Source of the DNA: Agrypnia vestita
Lineage: Eukaryota; Arthropoda; Insecta; Trichoptera; Phryganeidae
Assembly: GCA_016648135.1 (NCBI GenBank)
Contig: JADDOH010008069.1
Coordinates: forward strand, 1 to 64,000
Reading direction: 5' to 3'
DNA: 64,000 nt
Positions 35,665 through 47,668 of this stretch are shown one piece after another; within the stretch, counting starts at the first letter, position 1, and the number at the start of each line of letters is the position of its first letter. The position numbers and the translations under genes were made by a program. Under the pieces are notes generated by a model. That model had not been told where the DNA came from. It made no database searches and worked only from the letters and a program-made list of their open reading frames with translations.

Positions 35665-36173
35665 TCTGTCAAGGTACAGAAATAGCAATATTGCTATTTT
35701 CATAAAATGGCCGATAGAATACGTAGATTTTTCAGTTGGTAATGATACCTCTATATTTGAATGTGCATTTTTAAGCAATGTTCTTTTTGATGAATGTTTC
35801 ATATATGTTTCCAAAATAAATAGCATCGTCTCTGTGAGACATAATTATTTTATATAGTAATTGATCTAAATTTAAAATCATGTCTCCAAATTGAGTAGAC
35901 ATTATAATACTTTGTATTGGCTATGTATTTTGTCACTGAGAGCGTCCTTAATAATAATACAATTTTATTATATCCTACACAATGAGTAGGTACCTGAAGA
36001 TACTCTTTTATATGTATGTATTTATGAATTTGTGTGATATTCTTTATTCTAGACTCGCTTTATTTAGTTTTGTTGAAAATAAGTAAAAAAAATGGAAAAC
36101 GAATATTATTATAGTTTATCGAAATCTTGTCAGCTGTAAAAACTCATTTGAGAAGACGTTAGAATGTTTTATT
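35665..36173. other. Spacer
   Basis: No recognised feature. Confidence 0.5.
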
Positions 36174-36250
36174 ATTTAAAGACACAAATAGTCTTATAGA
36201 TGCCCATATATTTAAAGACACAAATAATCTTATAGATGCCCATATATTTT
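36174..36250. repeat. 40-bp tandem duplication
   Basis: TTTAAAGACACAAATARTCT, then TATAGATGCCCATATA, occurs twice in a row with one difference. Confidence 0.85.
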
Positions 36251-36594
36251 TGCGGCTCATAATATACGATTGTGTGTAGGTACAAATTTTAAAGTGAAAC
36301 GATAATATATATATTTTGGTCAGAACGGTTAATAAATCGCGTCACTTAGCTAAATGTTTACGTGGGTGTACGATGACCATAATCATGACCGGATTTCCAA
36401 ACATCTGTTAAATAAAACTGAATAGTTTAAATTCTTATTGGTTTGTATTTGCTGAATAATTCAAATTAAACGCTGTACAGAAATACATTGTAATATTTTG
36501 CTACGGAGAAATATAAAAATGTCCTGAGAGTGCTTAAAATGCTGGTACTACAAATGATTCTTGTATTTGAGTTAATTATTTTCGAATACCTGCC

Positions 36595-37484
<890 letters not shown>

Positions 37485-37545
37485 TTCTTCAGCCTTCATC
37501 TCTCCACTGCTGGAAATAGGTCTCTTCCACAGCCATTTCTTCCTC
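37485..37545 (-). pseudogene. Antisense non-LTR 3' tail
   Basis: The reverse complement contains GGAAGAGACCTATTTCCAGC and AGTGGAGAGATGAAGGCTG, then GAAGAAGAA: the EEAYIQQW-type tail seen at 15.2 kb. Confidence 0.6.
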
Positions 37546-37987
37546 TTTTGATTACAACTCTATATTACAATAATCTTTGTTTTTTGTTTGTATTAGTTTT
37601 AGTGGATTGTAATTAAACAGTGAATAATTTTTTTCTACGGTACATCGAATATATTTATAAGAAAACTAAAAATTATGCATCGACTGCCGCCGCTGCTACT
37701 AGGCCCTGCGGGCGTCTGTGTTGCACGCTACTCGGCCTATGGTGTTCGGATGAATGAAACTGAAGTGTCGCTCTAATCGTGAAAACATTTACGGCCGACA
37801 GTTCAGGGCAAAGTAAATTTGATTCGAATAATTAGATCTCGCTTTGTGCTCTTTTTTATCACTTCTCAGAAATCTGCCTTTTTTGTTTGTTTTGAAAGCC
37901 CCTAATGGGCTCTTAAATTTGTATTAATGGTATATTTTTTTGGAGAATTTACGAAAATTTCACCAAAAATCTGTCTTATTAAAATAA

Positions 37988-38165
37988 CTAGCTGCTCCTA
38001 CTTTGCGGCGTTGCACGGGTTAAGGATTAAATTAAAAATAAATTTGTGGGGAAAAAGAAATGTTCTATTATTTTGCAAAGCTTCTAATAAAAAAAATGTT
38101 TCCATTTAATCAACGGGAGGGAAATGTGGTCTTTGTTAATCCAGCGGGTAACATAAGTTACGAAA
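37988..38165 (-). mobile_element. Helitron-like 3' terminus
   Basis: The minus strand ends CCGTGCAACGCCGCAAAG, then AGCAGCTAG|T. It has the CTAG end followed by T and a preceding G+C-rich stem. The 5' end was not identified. The minisatellite that follows may be part of the same element. Confidence 0.5.
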
Positions 38166-38845
38166 TTAAAGAATTTTTTAAAAAGTTTGCAAAATTTGGG
38201 TAGGATCGTTCAAACGGTGTCAATTTGTACAACAAATATTTTAGAGACGAAAGTGAGGTAAAAGGAGAGAGGATAAATGTCATCTACGCTACCCATTTGG
38301 TCCTAAAGAACAAGTATGCAAAATTTTGGTCAGATTCGTCGAACGGTACAGATTTTAATGGAAATATATGAGGGAGACATAGTAAATGTTACTTAAGTTA
38401 TCCGTAGAGGTCTATATAATAATAATGCAAAATTTAAGTCAGATCGGTCGAACGGTTCAGATTTGCATGGAAAATATATCAGGAGGGGGAGGGGTAAAAA
38501 GGGAGGAAGGAATTGCCTTACCTGTGTTACCCGCCAGGTCCTAAAGAATATATACGCAAAATTTGAATCAGAAGAGTCGGGCGGTACATATTTTCATGGA
38601 AATTATATCAAGGGGAGGGGGAAATCTATGTTATTCGCCGGGTCCTAAAGAATAAGTTTGCAAAATTTCAGTCAGATCGGTTAAACGTTACAGATTTGCA
38701 TGGAAAATATATCAGGGGGAGGGGGTGGGATAAAGGGAGAGGAGAATTTTCGCTTGTATTACCCATCGGGTCCTAAAGAATAATAATGCAAAATTTGGGT
38801 CAGATCAGACAAACGGTGTAGATTTGTATAGACAGACAGATATTG
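38165..38845. repeat. Minisatellite with alternating unit lengths
   Basis: GCAAAATTTNRGTCAGATCG starts at 38189, 38318, 38427, 38556, 38660 and 38788. The spacings are 129, 109, 129, 104 and 128 bp, implying a ~235-bp dimeric unit. Each unit has GTCAGATCGG, ATGGAAATATATCAGG-like sequence, GGGGAGGG, and CGGGTCCTAAAGAA. The 61-codon frame at 38463 only reads the repeat. Confidence 0.9.
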
Positions 38846-38934
38846 AGTTTTATAGGTAGATACCTATAGATACTTTGAGTTTCTTTACCATTCTGAAAAG
38901 GGGGTACCGAGAAAAACGCAAAATAATAATTTAT

Positions 38935-39032
38935 TTATATATTTTTAAATTTATTTATTTTTATTTATTTATTTATATATTTATTTATTCATTTCTTTGT
39001 TTCTTTATTTATTTATTCATTTATTTATATTT
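38935..39032. repeat. (TTTA)n-rich simple repeat
   Basis: Imperfect TTTA/TTTATA repeats. Confidence 0.9.
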
Positions 39033-39157
39033 AAATTATACAAATTTTGGTTGGAATATGCCTGTCTCACTGGAGAAAATTGTGTCGAGACTTGCAATGT
39101 TAACAATGTTTACTACAATTTATTTACAGATATCATAGCACATAAATATATTGTATA

Positions 39158-39712
39158 TACAGAGTGTAACAGAACTAGTCTACAAAACTTTCCTACTTTG
39201 ATTATGAGTCGAAAATGTTCAAGCATTCATGACCTTAGTTAAGGAGATATGCGACACCAAATTTGCAATTTTTTTTATATATTTTATAATATTTCTGACT
39301 TATTTTTTTGCAAAACGTTGGATTATCGTTACAGTAATTTATATCTAATATGAAATATTCGTTACCTTTAATACAAGTCAAATAAAATGATAAAAACTTT
39401 ACAATTTCAATTGGAAAACTTTCCGATTGGAATTTTTTCAGGGTTTTTATTATTTTATTTAACTTTTATTGAAACGAATGAATTTTTCGTAATCTTACAC
39501 TTTAATTATAATTCAACGTTTTGTAAAAAATTAAGTCAGAAATATTGAAAAAAAAATTCAAAATTTGATATTGATAAAAACTTTACATACTTAAACTTTA
39601 CATTACTTTACTTTACTCCATAACTATTGATATTAGGTCATGGTTGCTTGAACATTTTCGATTCATAATCCATCCATACTATATTGTGGACTACCTCTGT
39701 TACACCCTGTAT
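39158..39712. mobile_element. Inverted-repeat family G, near-complete copy
   Basis: It begins TATACAGAGTGTAACAG and ends CTGTTACACCCTGTATA. Arms carry ATTATGAGTCGAAAATG and its complement. The centre has CAATTTCAATTGGAAAAC. It belongs to the most abundant family in the window (also 23.0, 32.2, 47.4, 52.8, 53.7, 60.3 and 61.2 kb). No ORF, so non-autonomous. Ends of TATACAGGGTGT suggest a TA-targeting superfamily, which is inference. Confidence 0.8.
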
Positions 39713-40667
39713 ATAATAATAAGTAGGTAAGCAGTAGAGTGAGTGTAAGAAAAAAAATTAAAAGTTCAGAAGTAAGCAACACAGTATAAAATGAGTAAAA
39801 AGGTATATTAATAATATATTGGTATATAGTTACGTATAGAAGTATGGAAATAGTAAAAGCGTAGCAAGGTAAACGTAGCAAGATATTTATATTATTGTTT
39901 ATATGATTTTTTTAATAGTAAATTCTTTTTATTTATTATTTTTAGAATATGTTTAAAAATTCACCTACTAGGTTGGCTTCAAATTCAGATAATTTTCGGA
40001 ATTTTTGATAGAGTGATGACTAAAATTATTTTCAGAATTTTAAACTGTAAGATAAAGCAAAAATAAACTATATTTTGAAAATTTCAAGTTGGTGAAACTC
40101 CTTTGCATCCTACCTCTGATACTGGTAGCACACCAGAGCCAGTTACTCAAATATTCAAGTTAATTGGTCGCTTGTAAATGATTATCACTAAGCAGTGCCA
40201 GTTTGCTACGCAAGTTTATTTTGTACCCGAGATAATATTTCGGAGTCTATGAGCATGCACTAGCATGCACTTAAATTGTTATCTATGCACGATGCAATAT
40301 TTGTCTGGAATTTGTCTGCCGGTCGGATGTTTTAAATTCAAACAGAATGTCGCCTCATTATGGAAACTTATTTGCAGGTAATTGATAGAATCACATTTTC
40401 ACTGTAATAATTAAAATTTTATATGATGGTACTGATTTATATTTGCTCAAAAAACTATTTAAAAAATACCAAATACTTATTTCGTTATCTGCTTAAAGAT
40501 CTTGATTTGAAAGATTTTCTCTCAAGTGCAACTTACGTAAATAATTTTGTAAATAAATTAAATAATTAACGCAATCGTTGGGTATTTTTGGGAAAGGAAC
40601 TTTGAGCACTGCTAGGTACAGAAAAAGAGATTGGGTGAGGCAGTTAAAAAATATGTGGCTGCAGATT
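39713..40667. other. A+T-rich spacer
   Basis: No recognised feature. Confidence 0.5.
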
Positions 40668-41027
40668 CAAATTTAAAAGTTTTGATAAATTTTTAAAAAA
40701 TTAATTATTTTATATTTAAAATTATCTACTTGCAATACTGGTGGATACACATATATGAGTATACGTATGTCAATAAAGTAAATGTATGCGAGCGTGTATG
40801 AATTTAAAAGTATTAGTTCTTTGATTAGTAGTGGTTGGCTTAAACGCCAATTTTAAAAGTTTTCATAAATTTTTAAAAAATTAATTATTTTAAATTTAAA
40901 ATTATCTACTTGCAGTACTGGTGGATACACTTATATGAGTATACATATGTCAATAAAGTAAATGTATGCGTGCGTGTATGAATTTGAAAGTATTTGTTCT
41001 TTGTTCTGGTTGGCGAAAGCGCCATTT
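40668..41027. repeat. 180-bp tandem duplication
   Basis: AATTTAAAAGTTTTGATAAA (40668) and AATTTTAAAAGTTTTCATAAA (40848) open two copies. Both contain CTACTTGCARTACTGGTGG, ATACACWTATATGAGTATAC and TCAATAAAGTAAATGTATGC in register. Confidence 0.92.
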
Positions 41028-41139
41028 TACTGAGATTTACTACATTTACAAAAACGCCAGAAAATTACCAAAAAAAAATTAATTTACTGTATTAAGTATT
41101 TAAAAACGTTTACATTTTGAATTAAGATATCTCAAAGAG

Positions 41140-41245
41140 ATGAAGCTATTTACACGGGAAAGTATAGAAAGTCTGTTTTGTACAACATGTCCTTAGGTGG
41201 CTTAACGCTTTACGCAATCTTGTCACTTTTCTTTCAGCTTGATTA
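41140..41245 (-). repeat. Dispersed family K, antisense copy
   Basis: GATGAAGCTATTTACACGGG, AAAGTCTG and CTTAACGCTTTACGCAATC match the reverse complement of the family at 46445. Confidence 0.55.
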
Positions 41246-41439
41246 CACAATGTAACGTTCACGAATCCACCCATGATCGACCAAACATCTATCAACTTCA
41301 AAAAATTGTATACATGGTAGTTATGTACCTCGCTTACTTCATTCAATATAACCAAGCTTTCGCAATTTTAGGTTAAAATTGGTCATTCGCATGAAACAAA
41401 ATACAGTTGCCGCCGCTGGTAATGAGACATCTATATATT

Positions 41440-41600
41440 TTTTTGACATGTGTATGGAGATTTTTTTTTCATAAATAGAGATGCGAACACAGAATACGTG
41501 TCACATTAATATTCTTACTATTTTCAAATTAAGCTAAACGCTTGTGCTATGAAAATAGGACTTACTTGCTGGTCTGGAGTGAGACTCGAACCCGCGACAT
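41440..41600 (-). mobile_element. SINE-like remnant with B box
   Basis: The minus strand reads GTCGCGGGTTCGAGTCTCAC (a B box) and then an A+T-rich body down to an oligo-A stretch. The A-box side is cut off where the non-LTR fragment at 41606 begins. Confidence 0.5.
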
Positions 41601-41605
41601 AAAAA

Positions 41606-41900
41606 CATGCTGAGATGGTTTGGTCATGTGGAACGTATGAACGAGGAAAGGATGGTTAAGAAAATATATGAGGCGAATGTTGAAGGCAATAGGAATAGAG
41701 AGCGTCCGCGAAAGACCTGGCACGATCAGGTACTACAAGTATTTGAGGATGGCCCTGTTAAAAGCCGCAACAACCGTAGAACGTGTATGAGAAGATGTAT
41801 GAATGTGGCCGAAGCAAAAGTGGTGTGCCAGGATAGAAGAGTGTGGTGTTCAATTCTCTCTGCCTACCCCTGCGGGGAAACGGCGTGATAGTTAGTTATT
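41606..41900 (+). pseudogene. RTE-like non-LTR C-terminus, open frame
   Basis: 93 codons without a stop to a TGA at 41886-41888. MLRWFGHVERMNEERMVKK, then RERPRKTWHDQV, RRCMNVAEAKVVCQDRR and SAYPCGE. It is the C-terminal end of the reverse-transcriptase ORF, homologous to 7385-7670 but without that copy's nonsense codon. Everything upstream is missing: the left edge abuts a SINE remnant. The tail is TGATAGTTAGTTATT. Truncated on insertion, so it cannot act. Confidence 0.85.
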
Positions 41901-41984
41901 AACATGTAATACACCTGAAAATAGAATCGTGGGTGGAATTTGTGACTGTTAGATTGCGTAAAGTGTTCATATAAGCCAAAAAAT

Positions 41985-42085
41985 GATAGGTTTTAAGCCC
42001 AGTAAACGCCCAAAGAATACTTCCATGCATACCTTCCCATATAAATGGCTTCGTCAATGTGAAACATCTATAATTTGTCTCTAAT
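41985..42085 (+). repeat. Dispersed family K copy
   Basis: TTAAGCCCAGTAAACGCCC, CTTCCATGCATACCTTCCC and ATATAAATGGCTTCGTCA match the family. Confidence 0.6.
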
Positions 42086-42251
42086 AATGATCCTCCGGGG
42101 ACATAATACAGTAAATGTGTTAAAAATTTCAAAAACAAATTTAAAAAATATTAATATCATTGAAAGATTTGGCAGATACTTCTTGGTGCAACATTATAAT
42201 TTAAAATATGTTTTACTTTACTTTGTAATGCACACACAATATGAGTTATTA

Positions 42252-42305
42252 AATTATTACTAGAATTTCGAGAGGAGCAGTCCCTCTCATCATCAGGTAT
42301 AGATA
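42252..42305 (-). ncRNA. Hammerhead-like motif in family E, left arm
   Basis: Minus strand: CTATAC, CTGATGA, extra T, stem GAGAGG/CCTCTC, GAAA, TTCTAGT, A, GTAATAAT. Stem I could pair TAC with GTA and, past an internal loop, ATTAT with ATAAT. The core is exact apart from the extra nucleotide. Stem III is ACTATAGT, self-complementary, in sister copies. Confidence 0.45.
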
Positions 42306-42330
42306 ATAACTATTATTATCAATATAAGTT

Positions 42331-42390
42331 ATTATCTATACCTGATGATGAGTGGGAGTGCCTCTCCTCTCAAAACTATAGTAGTAATTT
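42331..42390 (+). ncRNA. Hammerhead-like motif in family E, right arm
   Basis: CTGATGA, extra T, a stem, then AAAACTATAGTAGTAAT. GAAA has become AAAA; the self-complementary ACTATAGT is intact. Confidence 0.4.
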
Positions 42391-42436
42391 AATAACTGTG
42401 TGTGCATTACAAAATAAAGTAAAACATATTTTAAAT

Positions 42437-43194
42437 AGAAAAAAATATTGTTTACGTTTTTTGTCCAAAATAAGCCATGTACTTGTATCTACATTTGTCA
42501 TTTGTTTTTTGAATGGATATCTTACGAAAGTGCTCAAACAACTGTCTATTGTTGATTAGAATCCAGTAATGGAAATCTAAGTTGCCTTGGGGAATGTTAT
42601 CTCAGTTCAACAAATTGTTTGACGGGCACCCCGATAATTGCCTTACAACTCCACAAAAAAAGTGTCTGGAATTTGTTGGTATTTACATCTATGGCTCCGC
42701 TGTTATTAGGATAATATTTTTTCGAAAATATCTCAACGTTCTGAAAACTAAAAATTTAAAAAAGCATTAAGTAAAATATATTTTTATTAAATCCCGATAA
42801 ATTCTTTTGGGAAATTTTTAACTGGTTGATGTTTTTATAGATAAAATAAAATATTTGCAAACAAAATCAACGGAGAAATACTTCGAATAGCTAATGGAAG
42901 CGTTAAATATTTCTTGTACATATCGTTACGATAAAGCTATTCTTACCTGTATCAGATTTATGGATATTTTCATTTTTATATATTTTTTTACTAGGCTTAG
43001 GTATTATCCTACCTATTTTTAATGTGAATAAAAATGTAGAAGTATCATTACCAGCTGCGAAATGTATTGAAACTATTTCATGAGAAGAGACAACAGATGT
43101 TACTAGCATAGAACATTGAAGTATACGGATGATTCCTATTTGGAACATATATATAACTTAAAAAATAAATCGATGTGTGGATGTTCTTACGCTA
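42437..43194. other. A+T-rich spacer
   Basis: No gene recognised. Confidence 0.5.
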
Positions 43195-43335
43195 AAATTG
43201 GTGAACGTTGCATTGTGTAGAGTGATCACTTAAGCCAGATCAGGTTGTAAGCCCTGGGCCATCGTACAAAAGAATTCCATATATTTTTCTCATATAAATT
43301 GCTTCGTCCCTTACTGAGACTTCTATAATTTATTT
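43195..43335 (+). repeat. Dispersed family K copy
   Basis: GCATTGTGTAGAGTGATCAC, TTAAGCCAG, AAGCCCTGGGCCA, CATATAAATTGCTTCGTC and GAGACTTCTATAATTTAT in family order. Confidence 0.7.
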
Positions 43336-43644
43336 TAATTAAAATATTTATCTCGTAGTGGATAAATCCAGTAATTGTGTTCTCCGAACATACATATAAA
43401 AATAATTTGAATGACTATTTATTGATAAATCAACAAGCTTCAATGTCAAAAGTCCCTTCTTTAATGTATATAAAAAAATAAAATTGGAATAATAGACATC
43501 AACGAAAAATAAATATTACAAATAATCAAATCCTTTTTGAAAATAGTTACCTTTCAAATTTACTTTCACATCAGTTCTTAATTAGTCATTCAATCTTTAT
43601 ATATTTGTTTTTTGTTTATGTCTATACTTAAAATTTCCATTTTT

Positions 43645-43690
43645 GTATCCTGTGTGAAGGGATAATTGTTCTCCGAAACATGTCGATTTA
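43645..43690 (+). ncRNA. Hammerhead-like motif, degenerate
   Basis: GTATCC, CTGTGTGA (core with changes), AGGGA stem with TCTCC, GAAACATGT (self-complementary ACATGT), C, GATTT. Similar to the family P hairpin at 57190. Confidence 0.35.
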
Positions 43691-43700
43691 TCAATTTATA

Positions 43701-44559
43701 TTTTCTTTTTATTAATATTACACGTACATATACGGTTGCCATAAAGCTATTTTGCGAATATTGAAGAAGTTATTAATTTTGGACGATTATATGGATCTAG
43801 ATTTATGGTTTATCTTATTAGTCTCTCATTTAAAAACATTCTTTTTCACCATTATTCATCAAAATAAGTGACTGTGTTATTTTACGCTAGACAAAAAATA
43901 TGCCCATTCCATTTTTCAACAATAAAAAATAAATAAAAAAGCGTATCAATTTATCTTTCAAACACTGATCTTCTACACATCTATCGGCCACTCTTCGCAT
44001 ACTGATGTCGGCCGTTTCCGGTTTGCGTCTATAGAGTGCGAGCGCACCGGAAGTCCGTTTTGGATGAGAGCCATTTGTGGTTGTTTCGGTCTGGCTGTGC
44101 TATCTTTTTTCATTCAATGCATGCGGCCGTACGCACTCCAGGCAGTAATTATTGTCGGGACTGAATGGCGGAGGACATATCTATACACATTCCTAGCTTA
44201 CCGATTGTAATTTTCTTGTTCGGTTAAAATAAAACCATGATGAAAAAGCGGGTTTTAGAGTAAAATCACAATTTTGCTGATTTATTTTATCAAAATTACT
44301 TACCTCGTTACCTTTTATCCTATCAGTAAGTATAAAATGAAAATAAATCAATTTATTTTGGATAAAAAAATGGACTGGTAGAAAAATCCATGCGCACATT
44401 AGTATACTGCCATAGGATCGTAGCTGTGGGAGAAAAATGAAATGAATTAATTTATAACCTAAGTCACAAATCACGACATTAACTGGGGCAGTTTTATGTT
44501 ATTCACTAATTTCGCACCTCACTCGAGACTATTCCACAAATATTTCACTATACCTACTT
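43701..44559. other. Spacer with a G+C-richer patch
   Basis: 43990-44170 has GGCCGTTTCCGG, GTGCGAGCGCACCGG and GCATGCGGCCGTACGC but no identifiable exon. Confidence 0.4.
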
Positions 44560-44860
44560 TTGTCTATCGCTTGTTTATGGTTCATCGCATGGGTTCAAAA
44601 TTCTCTCGCTTCTATGACATTGTGTTCTATCAAAACAAAAATACGTAACAGTACTGTTGTTTTGTTTATATAAAGTTTCGGGTTTCCAGTTTAGTAAGAG
44701 AATTTAGTCGGCATTTCTACCGTTTATTTTAGACCCTTCTAGTAATTTCCAATCAACCGTATAACGTCCTGAGAACTGGTAAATCCTCGTTTTTGTGTCC
44801 AAAGTCTCGTGATTAATTTATATTAATCCCTTGCACTAATAAAAGACGTAGCGTATAGTC
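44560..44860 (+). promoter_or_regulatory. Weak LTR/promoter-like segment
   Basis: TATATAAAG (~44668) is followed ~25 bp on by AGTTTAGTAAG and later by CACTAATAAAAG. The layout is similar to module L but there is no second copy to confirm it. Confidence 0.2.
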
Positions 44861-45347
44861 AACTTTTGATTGATTTTATTGAAATTTGAAGAGAAGGATT
44901 GCACGTTTAACCATAATTAACCAGTCAATGAACAAAGGTGTCCAAATATTATTAATCGACATGTCAGTTAATTTGTGGTGAAACCTGATAATATTTATTT
45001 TATGTTTAACTAAATATTGTCCGAAACAGACATTTAATAATTTAATCACAACTATGGTTTTGAGTGGAGCAGTCAAATCAAATGTTGGTTCAGTGAAATC
45101 AAATGCCACTTTGATCAAGCTCGTGCAACATTTATCCGCATGAAAAAGCTGTCATGATCTTGACCTTAGATTTTTTTATTTTTATAATCTTATTTATTTT
45201 TTAAATAATTTAGGACACTTAAGACACTCCTGTATATTAATTAATATTTTACATTCTACAATATATCCATATATTTACATTTTCATAATATTATTTAATC
45301 TATAATATTATATATAATACACGTTATGCTCTACAATTCCACACTGG

Positions 45348-45380
45348 ATTGGTTCTATATTATTATTATATAGAACCAAT
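45348..45380. repeat. Hairpin, 13-bp stem
   Basis: ATTGGTTCTATAT pairs with ATATAGAACCAAT across a TATTATT-type loop. Confidence 0.8.
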
Positions 45381-45427
45381 TCATGGTTTATGAATGCGAA
45401 TAGTCAGATGCTACGTGTTCTCGGTAT

Positions 45428-45790
45428 TATTTTATGGAATGGAAGCTTAGACGCTTACAGAAAAGTTGAGCAGGCGACTTGAGGCATTCGAGATGTGAAT
45501 CTACAGAATGCTCAAAATACGCTGGATGGACAGAGCTACGAATGAAGATGACGTAGTGCAGATGAATAAAGAAAACTAAATAAAAAGAATAGTAATAATC
45601 TAAAAACTTCGAAATCTCGGACATCTACAGAAGTACGAGATCTCGATCACTGAAAGGGCCGCAGAAAATAAAATGCCGCAAAAAATCAGGGCCGCAGTAA
45701 AAAACTAATGATTGGCAACATTATAGCCAACGTTGAACAGTTAGGGTACAAGAAGATGAGCGGGCTATACTCAACAAGTGTGTAGTATAA
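45428..45790 (+). pseudogene. Non-LTR reverse-transcriptase C-terminal remnant, third family
   Basis: The frame gives YGMEA, then LTEKLSRRLEAFEM, IYRMLKIRWMDRATNEDVVQ and, after stops and shifts, NLGHLQKYEIS. This order is the C-terminal region of RTE/Jockey-like reverse transcriptases and is the sense counterpart of the antisense pieces at 11.4 and 18.0 kb. Many stops. Confidence 0.75.
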
Positions 45791-45858
45791 AGATTATTAA
45801 AGTACAAATTAAAAGTAAATAAATATATGTAATTTTTAGCAATAAATTGAACACTTTT

Positions 45859-45916
45859 GGAAGACACACACACAAGACACACTTTTTAAAAAGTGTGTCT
45901 TGTGTGTGTGTCTTCC
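45859..45916. repeat. Perfect 58-bp palindrome with no spacer
   Basis: The left half GGAAGACACACACACAAGAC plus ACACTTTTT is followed at once by its exact reverse complement. All 29 pairs match. Confidence 0.97.
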
Positions 45917-46184
45917 AGGCTACGGAGGAGAGGAATTGATTTTAATTCCCTTCATTTGTGTGTCTGGAAAATAAACAATGCTAGACAATCTATTTTTATG
46001 CTATTAATTAATATTTTTAAACCGATGTTCAACAAGCTGAACAAAACTGAATCAAAAGTATAATTTTAATACTTTTAAATATATGTCCTAAGAATATAAT
46101 AACTGGATTTATTCACACAGGGATAATAATTATTAATTGAGGTAAATTATAGAATTCTCACTGAGCCGTGGCATTTTTATGGGA

Positions 46185-46265
46185 AACACGTATGGAAGTC
46201 TTTATGGGGTTGCCACAGGGCCTAAGTGATCACTTTATGCGCCCTTGAGGTGAGTATTCGCGAAA
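46185..46265 (-). repeat. Dispersed family K, antisense copy
   Basis: ATGGGAAACACGTATGGAAG, GGCCTAAGTGATCAC and TTTATG match the family in reverse. Confidence 0.6.
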
Positions 46266-46286
46266 ACGGCGCTATATAAGTTATCC

Positions 46287-46287
46287 A

Positions 46288-46318
<31 letters not shown>
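46287..46318. repeat. (TTA)n microsatellite
   Basis: About ten TTA/ATT units. Confidence 0.95.
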
Positions 46319-46322
<4 letters not shown>

Positions 46323-46444
46323 AAAATTCATGGGTATTACAAATTTTCAACCACAGATGGCTATTGCATTGTTCCTTCAAATATTTGAAATAAGACAGAT
46401 GAAGAACACATATACAACTTTCAAAATTTGATAATGTGTGGATG

Positions 46445-46605
46445 TACTTCCGGGAATCGTTTGCGGTTGCATTGTGTAAAGTGATTACTTAAGCCAGCTA
46501 ATTCATGTCATAAGCCACCTGGCCACCCTATATAGACTTCCATACATGTTTCCCATAGTATTAGCTTTGTTTGTGTGAGACTTCTATAATTTATCTCAAT
46601 TAAAA
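46445..46605 (+). repeat. Dispersed family K, representative copy
   Basis: GCATTGTGTAAAGTGATTAC, TTAAGCCAG, GCCACCTGGCCACCC, GACTTCCATACATGTTTCCC and GAGACTTCTATAATTTATCT. At least eight copies lie in this window (19.8, 41.1, 42.0, 43.2, 46.2, 54.3, 54.5 and 59.3 kb besides this one), in both orientations. No ends or coding were defined. Confidence 0.75.
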
Positions 46606-47372
46606 TTATTTCTAAACTCCCTCGTTTGCCAAAAAACAGCTATGTAGCTCCGCTTCTATAGATATTGCATTATAACTTAACATGAAAAACAATCAGTGCA
46701 TATACGTATAATTTGAAAATACATGTGTCTATATCTAATGTTGATAGAAGAATTTAATAGAGCGTGTACTGTGCATATTTTATATTCATTGTGTTTGTCG
46801 TGAAGGATTTTTATAAAGAATAATATTTTCATGATTGATTGGAATGCTTTCCGAGATGTGTTAATAAATACGAAAATCAGAAAGATGAACCTGAACTTGC
46901 TAATAGAATTCTATTTGAATGTTTTTTATTCTCATAAGAGCGTTATGAAATACGTGCTGCGTAAAATAACACAAAAAGCGGAAAATTTCTCAAAATAAAA
47001 CGATAGACTTTCGTATCTATAAAAACTATTCAAATAATCTTTTTATCTATAAATTGCGAGTACTGACATTCTCGCAACAGTTGAAAGTGATTCAAAACAG
47101 ATTCGAAACATATGTGTTCGATAAAAATAATGTCTGGTAAATAAATTCGTTACAATGACACACAATTAGTAAAACCTATTACTATCACGGTTCAGAGTTA
47201 TCGTACAGTGCAGTCGAAATATTGACCTCTAAGAAGTGATTTATTAAAACAACATTATCGTACACAACTCACACGTATAGAAAATATATTAACGATCATC
47301 ACTTAATAATTTTGCCTTCGTCAATACAAGAGTATACGAAAAGTATATCCATGTACATCCATATAATTTGTA

Positions 47373-47668
47373 TACAGCGTCTCATAGCTAGTAGAAAAAG
47401 CTTTACAGGTGTATTACTTTTTTTTTCATTATTTCTTTGTGACTTCATTTTTTCAAAAAGTTGAACTATCATTACATTAACTTATATCGATTCTTCAATA
47501 TAAGTCAAATAAAATGTTAAAAGTTCTATTTTCAGTTATTTTTATCATTTTATTCGACTTATATTAAAGTGAATTAATAATATAGTTTATTTTATATTAA
47601 TTATATTTTTATTATTTATAGTAATAATGTCACCACAAAATCACTTTGCTCTTTTTGACACCCTGTGT
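47373..47668. mobile_element. Inverted-repeat family G, internally deleted copy
   Basis: TACAGCGTCTCATAGCTAG at the left and TTGACACCCTGTGTA at the right. The core holds GTTGAACTATCATTACA and GTCAAATAAAATGTTAAAAG. Confidence 0.65.

Larger units (their letters stand above)
42199..42436. mobile_element. Palindromic MITE family E, full copy
   Basis: The outer ATTTAAAATATGTTTTACTT is inverted at the right end. The arms (~115 bp) are nearly identical and include TAATGCACACAC, the CTCTC hairpin block and ATAGATAATAAC. The centre is short, so the transcript would be one long hairpin. Confidence 0.85.

Noticed and set aside
38463..38648. 61-codon frame rich in R and G
   Set aside because: It reads across minisatellite units and has no independent support.
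38165..38845. CRISPR-like array
   Set aside because: The spacers between recurring blocks are themselves similar, units are ~105-129 bp, and the context is eukaryotic.
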